Assembly (NCBI RefSeq): GCF_023283885.1
Contig: NZ_JAKILA010000002.1
Coordinates: 1-64,000 of the forward strand
Origin: Shewanella basaltis
GTDB lineage: Bacteria; Pseudomonadota; Gammaproteobacteria; Enterobacterales; Shewanellaceae
DNA: 64,000 bases
Direction: 5' to 3'
Shown here: in pieces, positions 19,898 through 29,572 of the stretch
Layout of the letters: every line of letters starts with the position of its first letter
Position numbering within the stretch: position 1 is the first letter of the stretch
The notes under the pieces: generated by a model
Database searches by the model: none
Seen by the model: the letters and a program-made list of their open reading frames with translations, nothing else
What the model was told of the DNA's origin: nothing
Program-made: the position numbers and the translations under genes

Positions 19898-20353
19898 TTG
19901 GCAACAATAGAATCCAAGCTAGTTGAAATGTTAACGGTTCCAGTTGAGGCAGCAGGCTATCAACTCTGGGGCATTGAATATGTTCAAGCTGGTCGTCATT
20001 CAATTCTTCGTGTGTTTATCGATCACGAGAATGGCATCAACATTGAAGATTGTGCTGAGGCCAGTCGACAAGTTAGCGCAGTTATGGATGTTGAAGATCC
20101 CATTTCGACAGAATACACATTAGAAGTATCTTCTCCTGGAGTAGATAGACCGTTATTTACAGCTGCGCAGTATGCTGCTTACATCGGTGAAGATGCGAAA
20201 GTACAGTTGACTATGCCTGTTGCGGGTAGTCGTAATTTAAAAGGCGTCATCACTAGTGTTGATGGGCAAATGCTCACCATCAAAGTTGATGGTAAAGACT
20301 TGATTGTTGCTTTGGATAACATCCGCAAAGGCAACATTATCGCTAAGTTTTGA
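19898..20353 (+). CDS. rimP: Ribosome maturation factor RimP
   Basis: Needed for 30S subunit maturation. Two small domains are seen: an N-terminal alpha/beta domain with [15 protein letters not shown] and [11 protein letters not shown], and a C-terminal SH3-like barrel (about 90-151). The start is TTG at 19898 after TGGGGGT, giving 151 aa and the N-terminus expected for the family (MATIESKL). The longer open frame from 19796 runs through both leader hairpins and is rejected. Confidence 0.94.
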   Translation: MATIESKLVEMLTVPVEAAGYQLWGIEYVQAGRHSILRVFIDHENGINIEDCAEASRQVSAVMDVEDPISTEYTLEVSSPGVDRPLFTAAQYAAYIGEDAKVQLTMPVAGSRNLKGVITSVDGQMLTIKVDGKDLIVALDNIRKGNIIAKF

Positions 20354-20384
20354 TAGTTTCAGGTGAAGAACGAGGCAAGACCAA

Positions 20385-21884
20385 ATGAATAAAGAGATCC
20401 TGCTAGTCGCAGAAGCGGTTTCCAATGAGAAAGGCGTTCCGCGCGAGAAAATTTTTGAAGCGCTAGAAATTGCTCTAGCAACAGCTACTAAGAAAAAATA
20501 CGAAGGCGACATTGAAGTTCGTGTTGCGATTGACCGTAAAACCGGTCACTACGACACCTTCCGCCGTTGGATGGTAGTAGATGATAAAGGTGATGCATTA
20601 GAGAATCCATACAGTGAAATTACTCTAGAAGCAGCACGCTTTGAACAGCCAGATATTGAACCAGGTCAGTATATTGAAGATCAAATTGACTCTGTGGCTT
20701 TCGACCGCATTACAACCCAAACGGCTAAGCAAGTTATTGTACAAAAAGTACGAGAAGCTGAGCGCGCACAAATCGTTGAACAATTTATCGAACGTGAAGG
20801 CGAAATCGTTACGGGTGTTGTGAAGAAAAGCACCCGTGAAAGCGTGGTTGTTGATTTAGGTAATAATGCCGATGGCGTATTATTTAAAGAAGACTTAATT
20901 AGCCGCGAATCATTCCGCCCAGGTGACCGTGTACGTGCATTACTGTATGCCGTACGTCCTGAAGCGCGTGGTGCTCAATTATTTTTGACACGTAGCAAGC
21001 CTGATATGTTAATTGAGCTTTTCCGTGTTGAAGTGCCTGAAATTTACGACGAAATGATTGAGGTGATGGGCGCAGCTCGTGACCCTGGCGCTCGCGCTAA
21101 AATAGCTGTTAAATCTAATGACCGTCGTATCGACCCAATTGGTGCTTGTGTTGGTATGCGTGGTGCACGTGTACAAGCGGTATCAAACGAATTAGGTGGC
21201 GAGCGTGTTGATATCGTAATGTGGGATGATAATCCTGCTCAATACGTGATCAATGCCATGGCGCCAGCCGATGTAGCCTCTATTATTGTGGACGAAGATA
21301 ACCACTCTATGGATATTGCTGTTGAAGCAGACAGTTTGGCTCAGGCTATTGGTCGTAATGGCCAAAACGTACGTTTAGCGACTCAACTAACTGGTTGGGA
21401 ACTTAACGTAATGACAGTAGAAGACATGAACAAGAAGCACCAGGCTGAAAGCGCTAAGGTGATTGATTTGTTTGTTTCTTCGCTTGATGTAGATAAAGAT
21501 TTTGCGACCGTATTAGCTGATGAAGGTTTTACTTCACTTGAAGAAATCGCTTATGTCCCAGAGTCTGAACTACTTGCAATTGAAGGCTTTGACGAAGGAA
21601 TCGTCTCGGCATTACGTGAGCGTGCAAAAGCGGCTATCTCGACAAGAGCATTAGCCTCTGAAGAAGCGTTAGATGGTGCAGAGCCAAGTGATGATTTATT
21701 AGCATTGGAAGGATTAGAAAGACATTTAGCTTATGTTCTTGCGAGCAAAGGCGTAGTGACTTTAGAAGACTTGGCCGAGCAAGGTATTGACGATTTAATT
21801 GATATTGAAGAATTAACAGAAGAAAAAGCAGGTGAGCTTATTATGGCTGCCCGCAACATCTGTTGGTTTGGCGAAGAAGCATAA
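20385..21884 (+). CDS. nusA: Transcription termination/antitermination protein NusA
   Basis: RNA polymerase-binding factor for pausing, termination and rRNA antitermination. Domain order: N-terminal RNAP-binding domain (about 1-125), S1 domain (about 132-200), KH1 and KH2 (about 230-345, with GACVGMRG and [10 protein letters not shown] loops) and two acidic C-terminal repeats (about 360-495). At 499 aa it matches E. coli NusA (495 aa). It lies between rimP and infB as usual. Confidence 0.97.
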   Translation: MNKEILLVAEAVSNEKGVPREKIFEALEIALATATKKKYEGDIEVRVAIDRKTGHYDTFRRWMVVDDKGDALENPYSEITLEAARFEQPDIEPGQYIEDQIDSVAFDRITTQTAKQVIVQKVREAERAQIVEQFIEREGEIVTGVVKKSTRESVVVDLGNNADGVLFKEDLISRESFRPGDRVRALLYAVRPEARGAQLFLTRSKPDMLIELFRVEVPEIYDEMIEVMGAARDPGARAKIAVKSNDRRIDPIGACVGMRGARVQAVSNELGGERVDIVMWDDNPAQYVINAMAPADVASIIVDEDNHSMDIAVEADSLAQAIGRNGQNVRLATQLTGWELNVMTVEDMNKKHQAESAKVIDLFVSSLDVDKDFATVLADEGFTSLEEIAYVPESELLAIEGFDEGIVSALRERAKAAISTRALASEEALDGAEPSDDLLALEGLERHLAYVLASKGVVTLEDLAEQGIDDLIDIEELTEEKAGELIMAARNICWFGEEA

Positions 21885-21909
21885 GTCGATCAACAGGGGG
21901 ATTTAATTG

Positions 21910-24567
21910 ATGGCAGATACAAGTGTAGAAAAATTAGCAGCAGAAGTGGGAAAGTCGGTTGAGCGATTAATCGAGCAGTTCTCAGATGCTGGCATTAAAA
22001 AGCAACTGAAAGATACGGTTTCTGAACAAGAGAAACAGCAACTTTTAGAGTTTCTAAAGAAACAACATGGCGCAGATTCTGCGCCAACAAAAATGACCCT
22101 TCAACGTAAAACAGTTTCTACGTTAAGCGTATCAGGTACTGGCGGTCAGTCAAAAGACGTTAAAGTTGAAGTGCGTAAAAAACGAACTTTTGTTAAGCGT
22201 GACGATGTCGATTTAGCTAAGCAAGCAGAGTTAGAAGCGCAAGAAAAAGCCAAGGCAGAAGCAGAAGCGAAAGCCAAAGCGGAAGCAGAAGCCAAAGCAG
22301 CAGCAGAAGCGAAAGCCAAAGCTGATGCAGAAGCCAAGAAAAAAGCAGAAGCAGAAGCTAAATTGAAGTCAGAAAAAGCAAAAGTTAAAGTTGAGCCAAA
22401 AGCGGCTAAAGCAAACGATCCAGATACTGCAGCAGCAAAAGCTGAAGCTGAACGTTTGAAAGCAGCTCAAGAAGCCGCTTTAACGAAAAAGCAGAAAGAA
22501 GAAGCTGCACAAGCCGCTGAAAAAGCGCGTAAATTGGCAGAAGAAAACTCAAAGCGTTGGGCTGAAGAAGAGCGTCAACGTTTAGATGCAGAAAAGAACA
22601 GTGATCACCACATCACCACGTCTAAAGTAGCTCGTGCTGCAGAAGACAGCTCAGATGCTGATGATGAAAAACGTGGTCGTCGTGCTCGCAACAAAAACAC
22701 CAATAAAAAACGTGGTGGTAAAGATGCTCGTGACGGTCGTGAAAAACACATGCGTAACCGCAGCACTGCACCGCAATCTATGGCTCACGGCTTTAATAAG
22801 CCCGCAGCAGCCGTGACTCGTGATGTTCGCATTGGCGAAACCGTTACTGTGTCTGAGCTTGCCCATTTAATGGCAATTAAAGCCACTGAAATCATCAAAC
22901 AAATGATGAAAATGGGTTCGATGGTAACGATTAACCAAGTACTTGACCAAGAAACTGCCCAAATGGTTGCAGAAGAAATGGGTCATAAAGTTGTGTTAAT
23001 CCGTGAAAACGAATTAGAGCGCCAAGTACTGCAAGATCGTGATGACAATATTAAACTTGAATCACGCGCACCAGTTGTGACTATCATGGGTCACGTTGAC
23101 CATGGTAAAACATCGCTACTTGACTATATCCGTCGTGCAAAAGTAGCCGCAGGTGAAGCCGGTGGTATTACTCAGCACATCGGTGCTTATCATGTTGAAA
23201 CCGATAATGGCATGATTACTTTCCTCGACACCCCTGGTCACGCAGCGTTTACTTCGATGCGTGCTCGTGGAGCTAAAGCAACCGATATCGTTATTCTTGT
23301 TGTTGCAGCTGATGATGGTGTTATGCCACAGACTATTGAAGCGATTCAACATGCCAAAGCTGGTAACGTGCCACTCATTGTAGCCGTTAACAAAATGGAC
23401 AAGCCTGAAGCGGATCCAGATCGTGTTAAAAGCGAACTTTCACAGCATGGCGTGATGTCTGAAGATTGGGGCGGAGATAATATGTTCGTTCACCTTTCAG
23501 CCAAAACTGGCCAAGGTATTGACGAACTATTAGAAGGCATTTTATTACAAGCTGAAGTTCTCGAACTGAAAGCAGTACGCGATAGCATGGCTGCCGGTGT
23601 GGTTATTGAATCTCAACTTGATAAAGGCCGTGGCCCTGTGGCGACTATTCTTGTCCAGGAAGGAACATTACGCCAAGGTGATATCGTACTGTGTGGTTTA
23701 GAGTACGGTAAAATCCGTGCGATGAAAGACGAAAACGGTAAGTCTATCACCGAAGCCGGTCCTTCAATCCCAGTTGAGATCTTAGGTCTTTCTGGTGTGC
23801 CTTCAGCGGGCGATGAAGCAACGGTTGTTCGTGATGAGCGTAAAGCACGTGAAGTGGCTCTGTATCGTCAAGGTAAGTTCCGCGATGTTAAGTTAGCGCG
23901 TCAGCAAAAGTCTAAGCTAGAAAACATGTTTGCCAACATGGAAGAAGGCGAAGTTCAAGAGTTGAACATCGTGCTTAAAGCGGACGTTCAAGGCTCATTA
24001 GAAGCAATTTGTGATTCATTAACTAAACTGTCTACAGACGAAGTTAAAGTGAACATTATTGCGCGCGGTGTGGGTGCATTAACCGAAACAGATGCAACAC
24101 TTGCTGCTGCATCCAATGCGATTTTGGTTGGCTTTAACGTTCGTGCTGATGCACAGGCGCGTAAGACTATCGAAACCGAAAGTGTTGATTTACGTTATTA
24201 CAGCATCATCTATAACTTAATTGATGAAGTTCGTGCAGCAATGACTGGTATGTTAGCGCCTGAATTTAAGCAAGAAATTATTGGTCTTGCTGAAGTTCGT
24301 GATGTGTTTAAGTCGCCTAAACTTGGCGCTATTGCCGGTTGTATGGTTACCGAAGGTTTAGTTAAACGTAGTGCACCTATTCGTGTACTTCGTGATAACG
24401 TGGTTATCTTCGAAGGCGAACTTGAATCGTTACGTCGCTTCAAAGACGATGCAACAGAAGTACGTAATGGTATGGAATGTGGTATCGGCGTGAAGAACTA
24501 CAATGACGTTCGTGTAGGAGACCAAATTGAGGTCTTTGAAACAGTCGAAATAGCTCGCACCTTATAA
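21910..24567 (+). CDS. infB: Translation initiation factor IF-2
   Basis: GTPase that brings fMet-tRNA to the 30S subunit. In order: an N-terminal IF2_N domain (1-52), a long Lys/Ala/Glu low-complexity helix (about 105-230), a basic Arg/Lys-rich segment, a second IF2_N domain (about 310-360), the G domain with GHVDHGKTS (about 393), DTPGHAAF and NKMD, and the beta-barrel/C-terminal domains that bind fMet-tRNA. The ATG at 21910 lies nine bases after CAGGGGGA; the TTG directly before it is in frame but unlikely. Length is 885 aa. Confidence 0.97.
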   Translation: MADTSVEKLAAEVGKSVERLIEQFSDAGIKKQLKDTVSEQEKQQLLEFLKKQHGADSAPTKMTLQRKTVSTLSVSGTGGQSKDVKVEVRKKRTFVKRDDVDLAKQAELEAQEKAKAEAEAKAKAEAEAKAAAEAKAKADAEAKKKAEAEAKLKSEKAKVKVEPKAAKANDPDTAAAKAEAERLKAAQEAALTKKQKEEAAQAAEKARKLAEENSKRWAEEERQRLDAEKNSDHHITTSKVARAAEDSSDADDEKRGRRARNKNTNKKRGGKDARDGREKHMRNRSTAPQSMAHGFNKPAAAVTRDVRIGETVTVSELAHLMAIKATEIIKQMMKMGSMVTINQVLDQETAQMVAEEMGHKVVLIRENELERQVLQDRDDNIKLESRAPVVTIMGHVDHGKTSLLDYIRRAKVAAGEAGGITQHIGAYHVETDNGMITFLDTPGHAAFTSMRARGAKATDIVILVVAADDGVMPQTIEAIQHAKAGNVPLIVAVNKMDKPEADPDRVKSELSQHGVMSEDWGGDNMFVHLSAKTGQGIDELLEGILLQAEVLELKAVRDSMAAGVVIESQLDKGRGPVATILVQEGTLRQGDIVLCGLEYGKIRAMKDENGKSITEAGPSIPVEILGLSGVPSAGDEATVVRDERKAREVALYRQGKFRDVKLARQQKSKLENMFANMEEGEVQELNIVLKADVQGSLEAICDSLTKLSTDEVKVNIIARGVGALTETDATLAAASNAILVGFNVRADAQARKTIETESVDLRYYSIIYNLIDEVRAAMTGMLAPEFKQEIIGLAEVRDVFKSPKLGAIAGCMVTEGLVKRSAPIRVLRDNVVIFEGELESLRRFKDDATEVRNGMECGIGVKNYNDVRVGDQIEVFETVEIARTL

Positions 24568-24577
24568 GCACCAATGG

Positions 24578-24602
24578 AAGGGCGGCATTAGCCGCCCTTT
24601 TT
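24578..24602 (+). terminator. Terminator-like hairpin between infB and rbfA
   Basis: AGGGCGGC-ATTA-GCCGCCCT followed by TTTT. It would partly separate rbfA-truB from the nusA operon. Confidence 0.88.
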
Positions 24603-24633
24603 GATTATATCCCCAAGGTTATGGCACATCATC

Positions 24634-25065
24634 ATGGCAAAAGAATTTAGTCGTACTCGTCGTATCGCACAGCAACTCCAGCAAGAACTTGCAATGGTGT
24701 TACAGCGTGATATGAAAGATCCTCGCATTGGCTTTGTTACCGTTAACGACGTGGACGTTTCACGTGACTTAAGTTATGCAAAAGTATTTGTGACCTTCTT
24801 TGAAGAAGATATCGAGCTTGTTCAACAAAAAGTGGATGCACTGAGTGCAGCAGCACCTTATATTCGCACACTTGTGGCTGGACGTATGAAATTACGTGTG
24901 ATGCCTGAATTACGCTTTGTTTATGACAGTTCATTAGTGGAAGGTATGCGTATGTCTAACCTCGTCACCCAAGTCATTAACAAAGATAAAGCCAAACAGC
25001 AGCAATTTGATCCACAAGCATCTGATAGCAATGAGTCTGTAGATGGTGACAAGGAGCAAGATTAA
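24634..25065 (+). CDS. rbfA: 30S ribosome-binding factor RbfA
   Basis: Cold-shock factor that helps mature the 5' end of 16S rRNA. It has a KH-like fold with conserved N-terminus [10 protein letters not shown], the central [10 protein letters not shown] and the segment [16 protein letters not shown]. The ATG at 24634 is chosen for this N-terminus, giving 143 aa; an upstream in-frame start at 24601 overlaps the terminator T run. The stop overlaps the truB ATG by one base, implying translational coupling. Confidence 0.96.
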   Translation: MAKEFSRTRRIAQQLQQELAMVLQRDMKDPRIGFVTVNDVDVSRDLSYAKVFVTFFEEDIELVQQKVDALSAAAPYIRTLVAGRMKLRVMPELRFVYDSSLVEGMRMSNLVTQVINKDKAKQQQFDPQASDSNESVDGDKEQD

Positions 25066-26012
25066 TGGCTCGTCGCGCTAAAGGTCGCTTCATCGACGGA
25101 ATCGTATTACTCGATAAAGATACTGGCATGAGCTCAAACTTTGCTTTGCAAAAGGTTAAGCGCATCTTTAATGCAAATAAAGCTGGTCATACAGGTGCGT
25201 TAGATCCTTTAGCTACAGGTATGCTACCGATTTGCTTAGGTGAAGCAACTAAGTTTTCTCAACACTTGCTCGACGCTGATAAACGTTATCTTGTTACCGC
25301 AAAGCTTGGTGAGCGAACGGATACCAGCGATTCTGACGGTGAGGTAGTACAAACTCGCCCAGTGAATATTACTCAGTATCTTCTAGAAGAAAAACTTGAG
25401 TATTTTCGCGGCACGACACAGCAAATTCCGTCAATGTATTCGGCGCTAAAATACCAAGGTCAGCCTTTGTATAAATATGCCCGCGAAGGCATTGAAGTGC
25501 CGCGTGAATCGCGCCCGATTACGGTGTTTGAGCTAAATTTTATCAAGCTTGAAGGTGATGAGCTTACGTTAGACATTCATTGCTCTAAAGGGACTTACAT
25601 TCGTACTATCATTGATGATTTAGGTGAAATGCTTGGCTGTGGTGCACACGTTATTATGTTACGTCGCACCCAGGTTGCAGACTATCCGTATGACAAAATG
25701 GTCAGTCTTGCAGAGCTTGAATCGTTGTTAGCACAGGCTCAAGAGCAAGATATTGCGCCTAAAACCTTACTCGACCCACTATTGTTGCCAATGGATACTG
25801 CGGTGGCTAATTTCCCTGAAATTAACCTTCCAGATGCCATGCTTTATTATGTAATGCAAGGGCAAGCTATTCAAGCTGCTGGATTAAAACCAGATTGCTT
25901 AGTGCGGATTACGATAGGCGATGAGCGTAAGTTTGTTGGCATTGGTAGTATGAATGACGATGGGCTATTAGCACCAAAGCGTTTGATTGTTATGCACGAT
26001 ACTACTGAGTAA
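25065..26012 (+). CDS. truB: tRNA pseudouridine-55 synthase
   Basis: Makes pseudouridine 55 in the T loop of tRNAs. The catalytic Asp lies in [15 protein letters not shown] near residue 46. The conserved RYLVTAKLG and [13 protein letters not shown] segments follow, and the C-terminus has a PUA-like domain (about 250-315). At 315 aa it matches E. coli TruB (314). AAGGAG inside the end of rbfA is its ribosome-binding site. Confidence 0.97.
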   Translation: MARRAKGRFIDGIVLLDKDTGMSSNFALQKVKRIFNANKAGHTGALDPLATGMLPICLGEATKFSQHLLDADKRYLVTAKLGERTDTSDSDGEVVQTRPVNITQYLLEEKLEYFRGTTQQIPSMYSALKYQGQPLYKYAREGIEVPRESRPITVFELNFIKLEGDELTLDIHCSKGTYIRTIIDDLGEMLGCGAHVIMLRRTQVADYPYDKMVSLAELESLLAQAQEQDIAPKTLLDPLLLPMDTAVANFPEINLPDAMLYYVMQGQAIQAAGLKPDCLVRITIGDERKFVGIGSMNDDGLLAPKRLIVMHDTTE

Positions 26013-26154
26013 TGGTATTGCGATTAAATGTTGTTATTGAGCAGTTTTATACGCTTTTTTATTGCGGTTATTAACGAATATAGTTAGAATACCGCGCTCG
26101 CTCTGGCTGAGTTAGTGATCGGCTAGAGATACATTTACTTTTTTGGAGAAACAC

Positions 26155-26424
26155 ATGTCACTAAGTGCTGAAGCAAAAGCAAAAATTTTAGCTGAGTTTG
26201 GTCGCGGCGAAAACGATACAGGTTCAACTGAAGTTCAAGTAGCTTTGTTAACTGCTCAAATTAACCACCTTCAAGGTCACTTTAAAGAGCACATCCATGA
26301 TCACCACTCACGTCGTGGTCTATTACGCATGGTTAGCGCTCGTCGTAAGCTTACTGCTTACCTAAAGCGTACTGACTCAGAGCGTTATGCTGTTCTGATC
26401 AAGAAGTTAGGTTTACGTCGTTAA
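26155..26424 (+). CDS. rpsO: 30S ribosomal protein S15
   Basis: Primary 16S rRNA-binding protein of the 30S platform. At 89 aa it matches E. coli S15, including the rRNA-contact residues in [11 protein letters not shown] and [17 protein letters not shown]. The ATG at 26155 follows TTTTGGAGA; an in-frame ATG four codons upstream would swallow that site. Its usual partner pnp is not next but lies 3.1 kb downstream. Confidence 0.98.
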   Translation: MSLSAEAKAKILAEFGRGENDTGSTEVQVALLTAQINHLQGHFKEHIHDHHSRRGLLRMVSARRKLTAYLKRTDSERYAVLIKKLGLRR

Positions 26425-26466
26425 TTCGATGTATCGCTTACCTAGGTAAGTGAGTTAAAACATAAT

Positions 26467-26491
26467 TAAGGAGGCCTTGCCTCCTTTTTTA
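26467..26491 (+). terminator. Rho-independent terminator after rpsO
   Basis: AAGGAGGC-CTT-GCCTCCTT followed by TTTT. It cuts rpsO off from anything downstream. Confidence 0.92.
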
Positions 26492-26512
26492 TTGCTTGCA
26501 GTTCAGATAATT

Positions 26513-26708
26513 AACCTGAGCTCGGGATAATAAATGCCTTTCAAACAGTCCTTTGCCTTCCTCACTGCGTTGAATTAACTTGCAATAGGCTAGCTATTGA
26601 CGCGTCAATTCGCCTTGTTAGCAGAACAAATGACAAGCTTGAAAGTGAGAGTGGGTAACCTGTTGATTTTAAATAGTATAAGTTCATCCCTTATCCCGAG
26701 CTCAGGTT
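26513..26708. mobile_element. Family A MITE-like element, copy 1 (reverse orientation)
   Basis: A 196-bp element with a perfect 18-bp terminal inverted repeat (AACCTGAGCTCGGGATAA) and a 4-bp target duplication AATT (26509-26512 and 26709-26712). It has no coding capacity. The 56-nt core shared with family B occupies 26564-26619 on the minus strand. Confidence 0.88.
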
Positions 26709-26712
26709 AATT

Positions 26713-27134
26713 AATGAAATGGTTATTCATGTTATTGAGTTGCCATTTATGAACACGCAATGGTATAAGGTGTAGCCTTTGAAGGTGATCGACACCATGT
26801 CATTGGGGCTGATTTATATCAATCAGTACAACAATGTGATCATGCTTATAGGTTGTATCGTTTATCACTGGGTTAGATATTGTGAAAGTAGAGCAACTAG
26901 CTCGCTGCCATTACGGCCTTGTTCTCAGCGATTTTTCTGCGTAATCTTTGAGTACTTATTTGATCGTGATGGCTATCAGCGACTAAGTTGATGCTTTGGA
27001 GTGATGTGTTGCTCTACAACATAAACAAGTTGCCCGCGTTAGACCACAATAGCTGTAAATGAGCACCGCAAGCGTGTTAAATGATAAATACGCTAGGTAG
27101 AGCTACAGCACTGTGACACCAACCCCCTAGAATA
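26713..27134. other. Noncoding spacer between family A copy 1 and the GGDEF-EAL gene
   Basis: I see no credible gene: a 70-codon open frame at 26779-26991 has no ribosome-binding site or recognisable composition. A perfect 10-bp inverted repeat, GTAGAGCAAC (26888-26897) and GTTGCTCTAC (27008-27017), brackets 130 bp. ACGCAATGGTA at 26754-26764 resembles a family B right end and may be a relic. Confidence 0.4.
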
Positions 27135-29183
27135 TTAAAAACGAACGATTTTTGCTGTTTCGGTTAAAATATACTTTTCTTCAAATTCATCTAACGGCAA
27201 GGGGTTACTAAAGAAAAAGCCTTGGCCAACTTCACATTGGTTGTCTTTAAGCCATTGAAGCTGCTCTTCATTTTCAATGCCTTCTGCAACAATGGTTAAG
27301 TTCAGTTGACGACCAAGCATCAAGATGGTTGAGGCAATCGCACTGTCTTTAGGAAGGTCATTAACAAATGCGCGGTCAATCTTCATTGTCGTAATGGGCA
27401 AATGGCGTAGGTAAGATAACGACGAATAGCCAGTTCCAAAATCGTCCACTGCAATGCCAAAGCCGGCAGACTTGAGCTGTTCAAGTTTAACAATGGCCTG
27501 CTCTACATCGTTCATCAAAGAGGTTTCAGTGATTTCGACTTCCAATAGTTCAGGACGGATCTGATATCGAATGGCTAATTGCTTGATATCGGGAACGAGA
27601 CTGGCGTCAGCAAATTGTTGTGAAGCGACATTCACGGCTATCGGGATTGAATAGTTATATTTACGTTGCCATTCGCGGATCACCTTGCAACTTTGTTCAA
27701 TTACCCATCGGCCAATGGGGATAATAATACCGGTTTCTTCTGCTACGGGTATAAATGACATAGGGCTAATTAATCGCCCCTCTTTTTGCCATCGAATTAG
27801 CGCCTCGCAACCCACTACCTTATTGGTTTTTAAATCAAATTTAGGTTGAAAGTATAATAAAAACTCATCATTTTTTAATGCATCGTGTAATGATGCTTCA
27901 GTTCTTAGCCTAACAGCAGCACGTTCAGTCATTTGCTGCTTAAAGAAGGCCCACTGGTTAGAACCTGCAGCTTTAGCGCTGTACATTGCAATATCAGCAT
28001 GTCTAATAAGATCTTCTGCTTTATCACCATCATCAGGATAAATAGAAATCCCAATCGATGCAGCAGGATGAATAGCATGTTCGTTTAATTGTACTGGGGC
28101 ATTAAGCTGCATCAGTAATTTATCAACAAAGTCGGCGGCTTGATCTGGCGTTTGGATTTCATCGGCTAAAATGACAAACTCATCACCACCGAGCCTGGCA
28201 ACACTGCCTCTATCGCCAACAACACGTTCTAAAATTCTAGCAATTCGTGCTAAAAATTGATCGCCTATGGCATGTCCTAGTGAGTCATTCACATTTTTAA
28301 AGCGGTCCAAATCAATAAATAACAGCGTAAAATTACGTTTATGAACTCGTGAACGCTGAATGGTGACATTTAATGTTTCGAGCAATAGGGTTCGATTGGG
28401 CAATCCTGTTAGTGGATCCCTTGTGGCCATTTTGCGCAATTTGTTCTGTGTTTGACTAAATTGCAATAGGATTTGGTTAAACTTACTGGTTACCAGGCCT
28501 AATTCATCATCCTTGTGCGCTGGCGACATAGGTAGAAGGTTTTCATCAGGAGAGTCTGGGTCGATTTTATCGATGGCCTCGCTTATACGGGCAATAGGCT
28601 GAGTAAGAAAACGATGAAAAACAACACTCAGTACCAGTGTGAGTAACAGCGCTCTTGCTAGTGTGGCAATTAACCCAAGTTTAAGCTGACTAAATAATTT
28701 ATTGGTGAGCTTTTGAGTGTCATAAAAAACGGTAAGAGTACCAATAAGCTGTTGTTGCTTATTGCCCTCAAAGTAAAATGGTCGGTATATGGGTCTGGAA
28801 ATTTCTCTTAAATCACCAAACAAGCTTTGGCTTAATTTTACATAAGCGGAAGAAAATTTCTCAGTTGGGTTTGATGTTGCAACAAACAATGAACCATCAT
28901 CAAGCTCAATGACTGCCGAACCAACATTGTCAACTTTAATGATCCCTTCTAATGTTTGGCTCGCAAGCTTATCGTCTAACGACCAAACCGCGTTGGTGGT
29001 GGTTTGTTCTACTGAGTCAAGTAGCTCTTGCTGTGCATCACTGAGTTGATTTTTAGTCGAAATGACTTGAATTGCAATTTCAACAATAAGAATTGCAACT
29101 GCAAAAAACAAAGCTGTAAAAACCACTAAGTTTGTTTGCTTCCATGTTAAGGACTTAAAGTTAGCCGTCATTTCTTTGTCCAT
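27135..29183 (-). CDS. Membrane GGDEF-EAL cyclic-di-GMP enzyme
   Basis: Bifunctional-looking c-di-GMP protein. In order: a membrane helix near the N-terminus, a periplasmic sensor region of about 120 residues, a second membrane helix, a HAMP-like linker, then GGDEF and EAL domains. The GGDEF motif is intact (ARLGGDEFVIL), but the RxxD inhibitory I-site upstream is absent (GDRGSVAR instead). The EAL domain keeps its key residues: CEALIRW, NVASQQF, EITETSLM, DDFGTG, KIDRAF, AEGIEN and QGFFFS. It may therefore both make and degrade c-di-GMP. The start is uncertain: GTG at 29234 and ATG at 29171 are alternatives, and none has a clear ribosome-binding site. It lies on the opposite strand between rpsO and pnp. 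Confidence 0.93.
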   Translation of the reverse strand: MDKEMTANFKSLTWKQTNLVVFTALFFAVAILIVEIAIQVISTKNQLSDAQQELLDSVEQTTTNAVWSLDDKLASQTLEGIIKVDNVGSAVIELDDGSLFVATSNPTEKFSSAYVKLSQSLFGDLREISRPIYRPFYFEGNKQQQLIGTLTVFYDTQKLTNKLFSQLKLGLIATLARALLLTLVLSVVFHRFLTQPIARISEAIDKIDPDSPDENLLPMSPAHKDDELGLVTSKFNQILLQFSQTQNKLRKMATRDPLTGLPNRTLLLETLNVTIQRSRVHKRNFTLLFIDLDRFKNVNDSLGHAIGDQFLARIARILERVVGDRGSVARLGGDEFVILADEIQTPDQAADFVDKLLMQLNAPVQLNEHAIHPAASIGISIYPDDGDKAEDLIRHADIAMYSAKAAGSNQWAFFKQQMTERAAVRLRTEASLHDALKNDEFLLYFQPKFDLKTNKVVGCEALIRWQKEGRLISPMSFIPVAEETGIIIPIGRWVIEQSCKVIREWQRKYNYSIPIAVNVASQQFADASLVPDIKQLAIRYQIRPELLEVEITETSLMNDVEQAIVKLEQLKSAGFGIAVDDFGTGYSSLSYLRHLPITTMKIDRAFVNDLPKDSAIASTILMLGRQLNLTIVAEGIENEEQLQWLKDNQCEVGQGFFFSNPLPLDEFEEKYILTETAKIVRF

Positions 29184-29501
29184 GTCAAATAAGAGACTGT
29201 TTTTTATAAAATCAAGTGCTAAGTTTGTTGGCACTCAATATGCTAAATTAATACCTGTTGTTTTTTATTTAGGCAGCTTAGTATAGGGGGAAAATTGTTT
29301 ATTTTACAAGTTAGCATTCAATCTTGATTAGCCTTGATAAAATACACAGTGTTGCCATTAAAAGTGGAATAAAAATAGCGTTGAACAGGCTAAATTCGAC
29401 TCAACATTCCATTTTACTAAAGTAGAAAGTGCCGTTTTGGCTTGGTTTAATGTCACAAAACGGCAATTTAACTTTTTTTTCATTCTCTATTACGCGTCTA
29501 T

Positions 29502-29530
29502 TTAACTATTCAATCCAATTGAAGTATACT
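29502..29530 (+). promoter_or_regulatory. Candidate pnp promoter
   Basis: TTAACT (29502-29507), a 17-bp spacer and TATACT (29525-29530), about 40 bp before the pnp start. The rest of the 390-bp spacer (29184-29572) holds nothing else I recognise apart from the upstream region of the divergent gene. Confidence 0.55.
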
Positions 29531-29572
29531 TGTGCGCGTAATTAAAGGTCATTAAATTAAGGAATGGGTCAC

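Noticed and set aside
22146..22337. Minus-strand frame opposite the infB repeat
   Set aside because: A shadow of the Ala-Glu-Lys codon repeat, with low-complexity Ala/Ser output.
26779..26991. A 70-codon open frame in the rpsO-GGDEF spacer
   Set aside because: No ribosome-binding site, no recognisable domain, and odd composition; probably chance.
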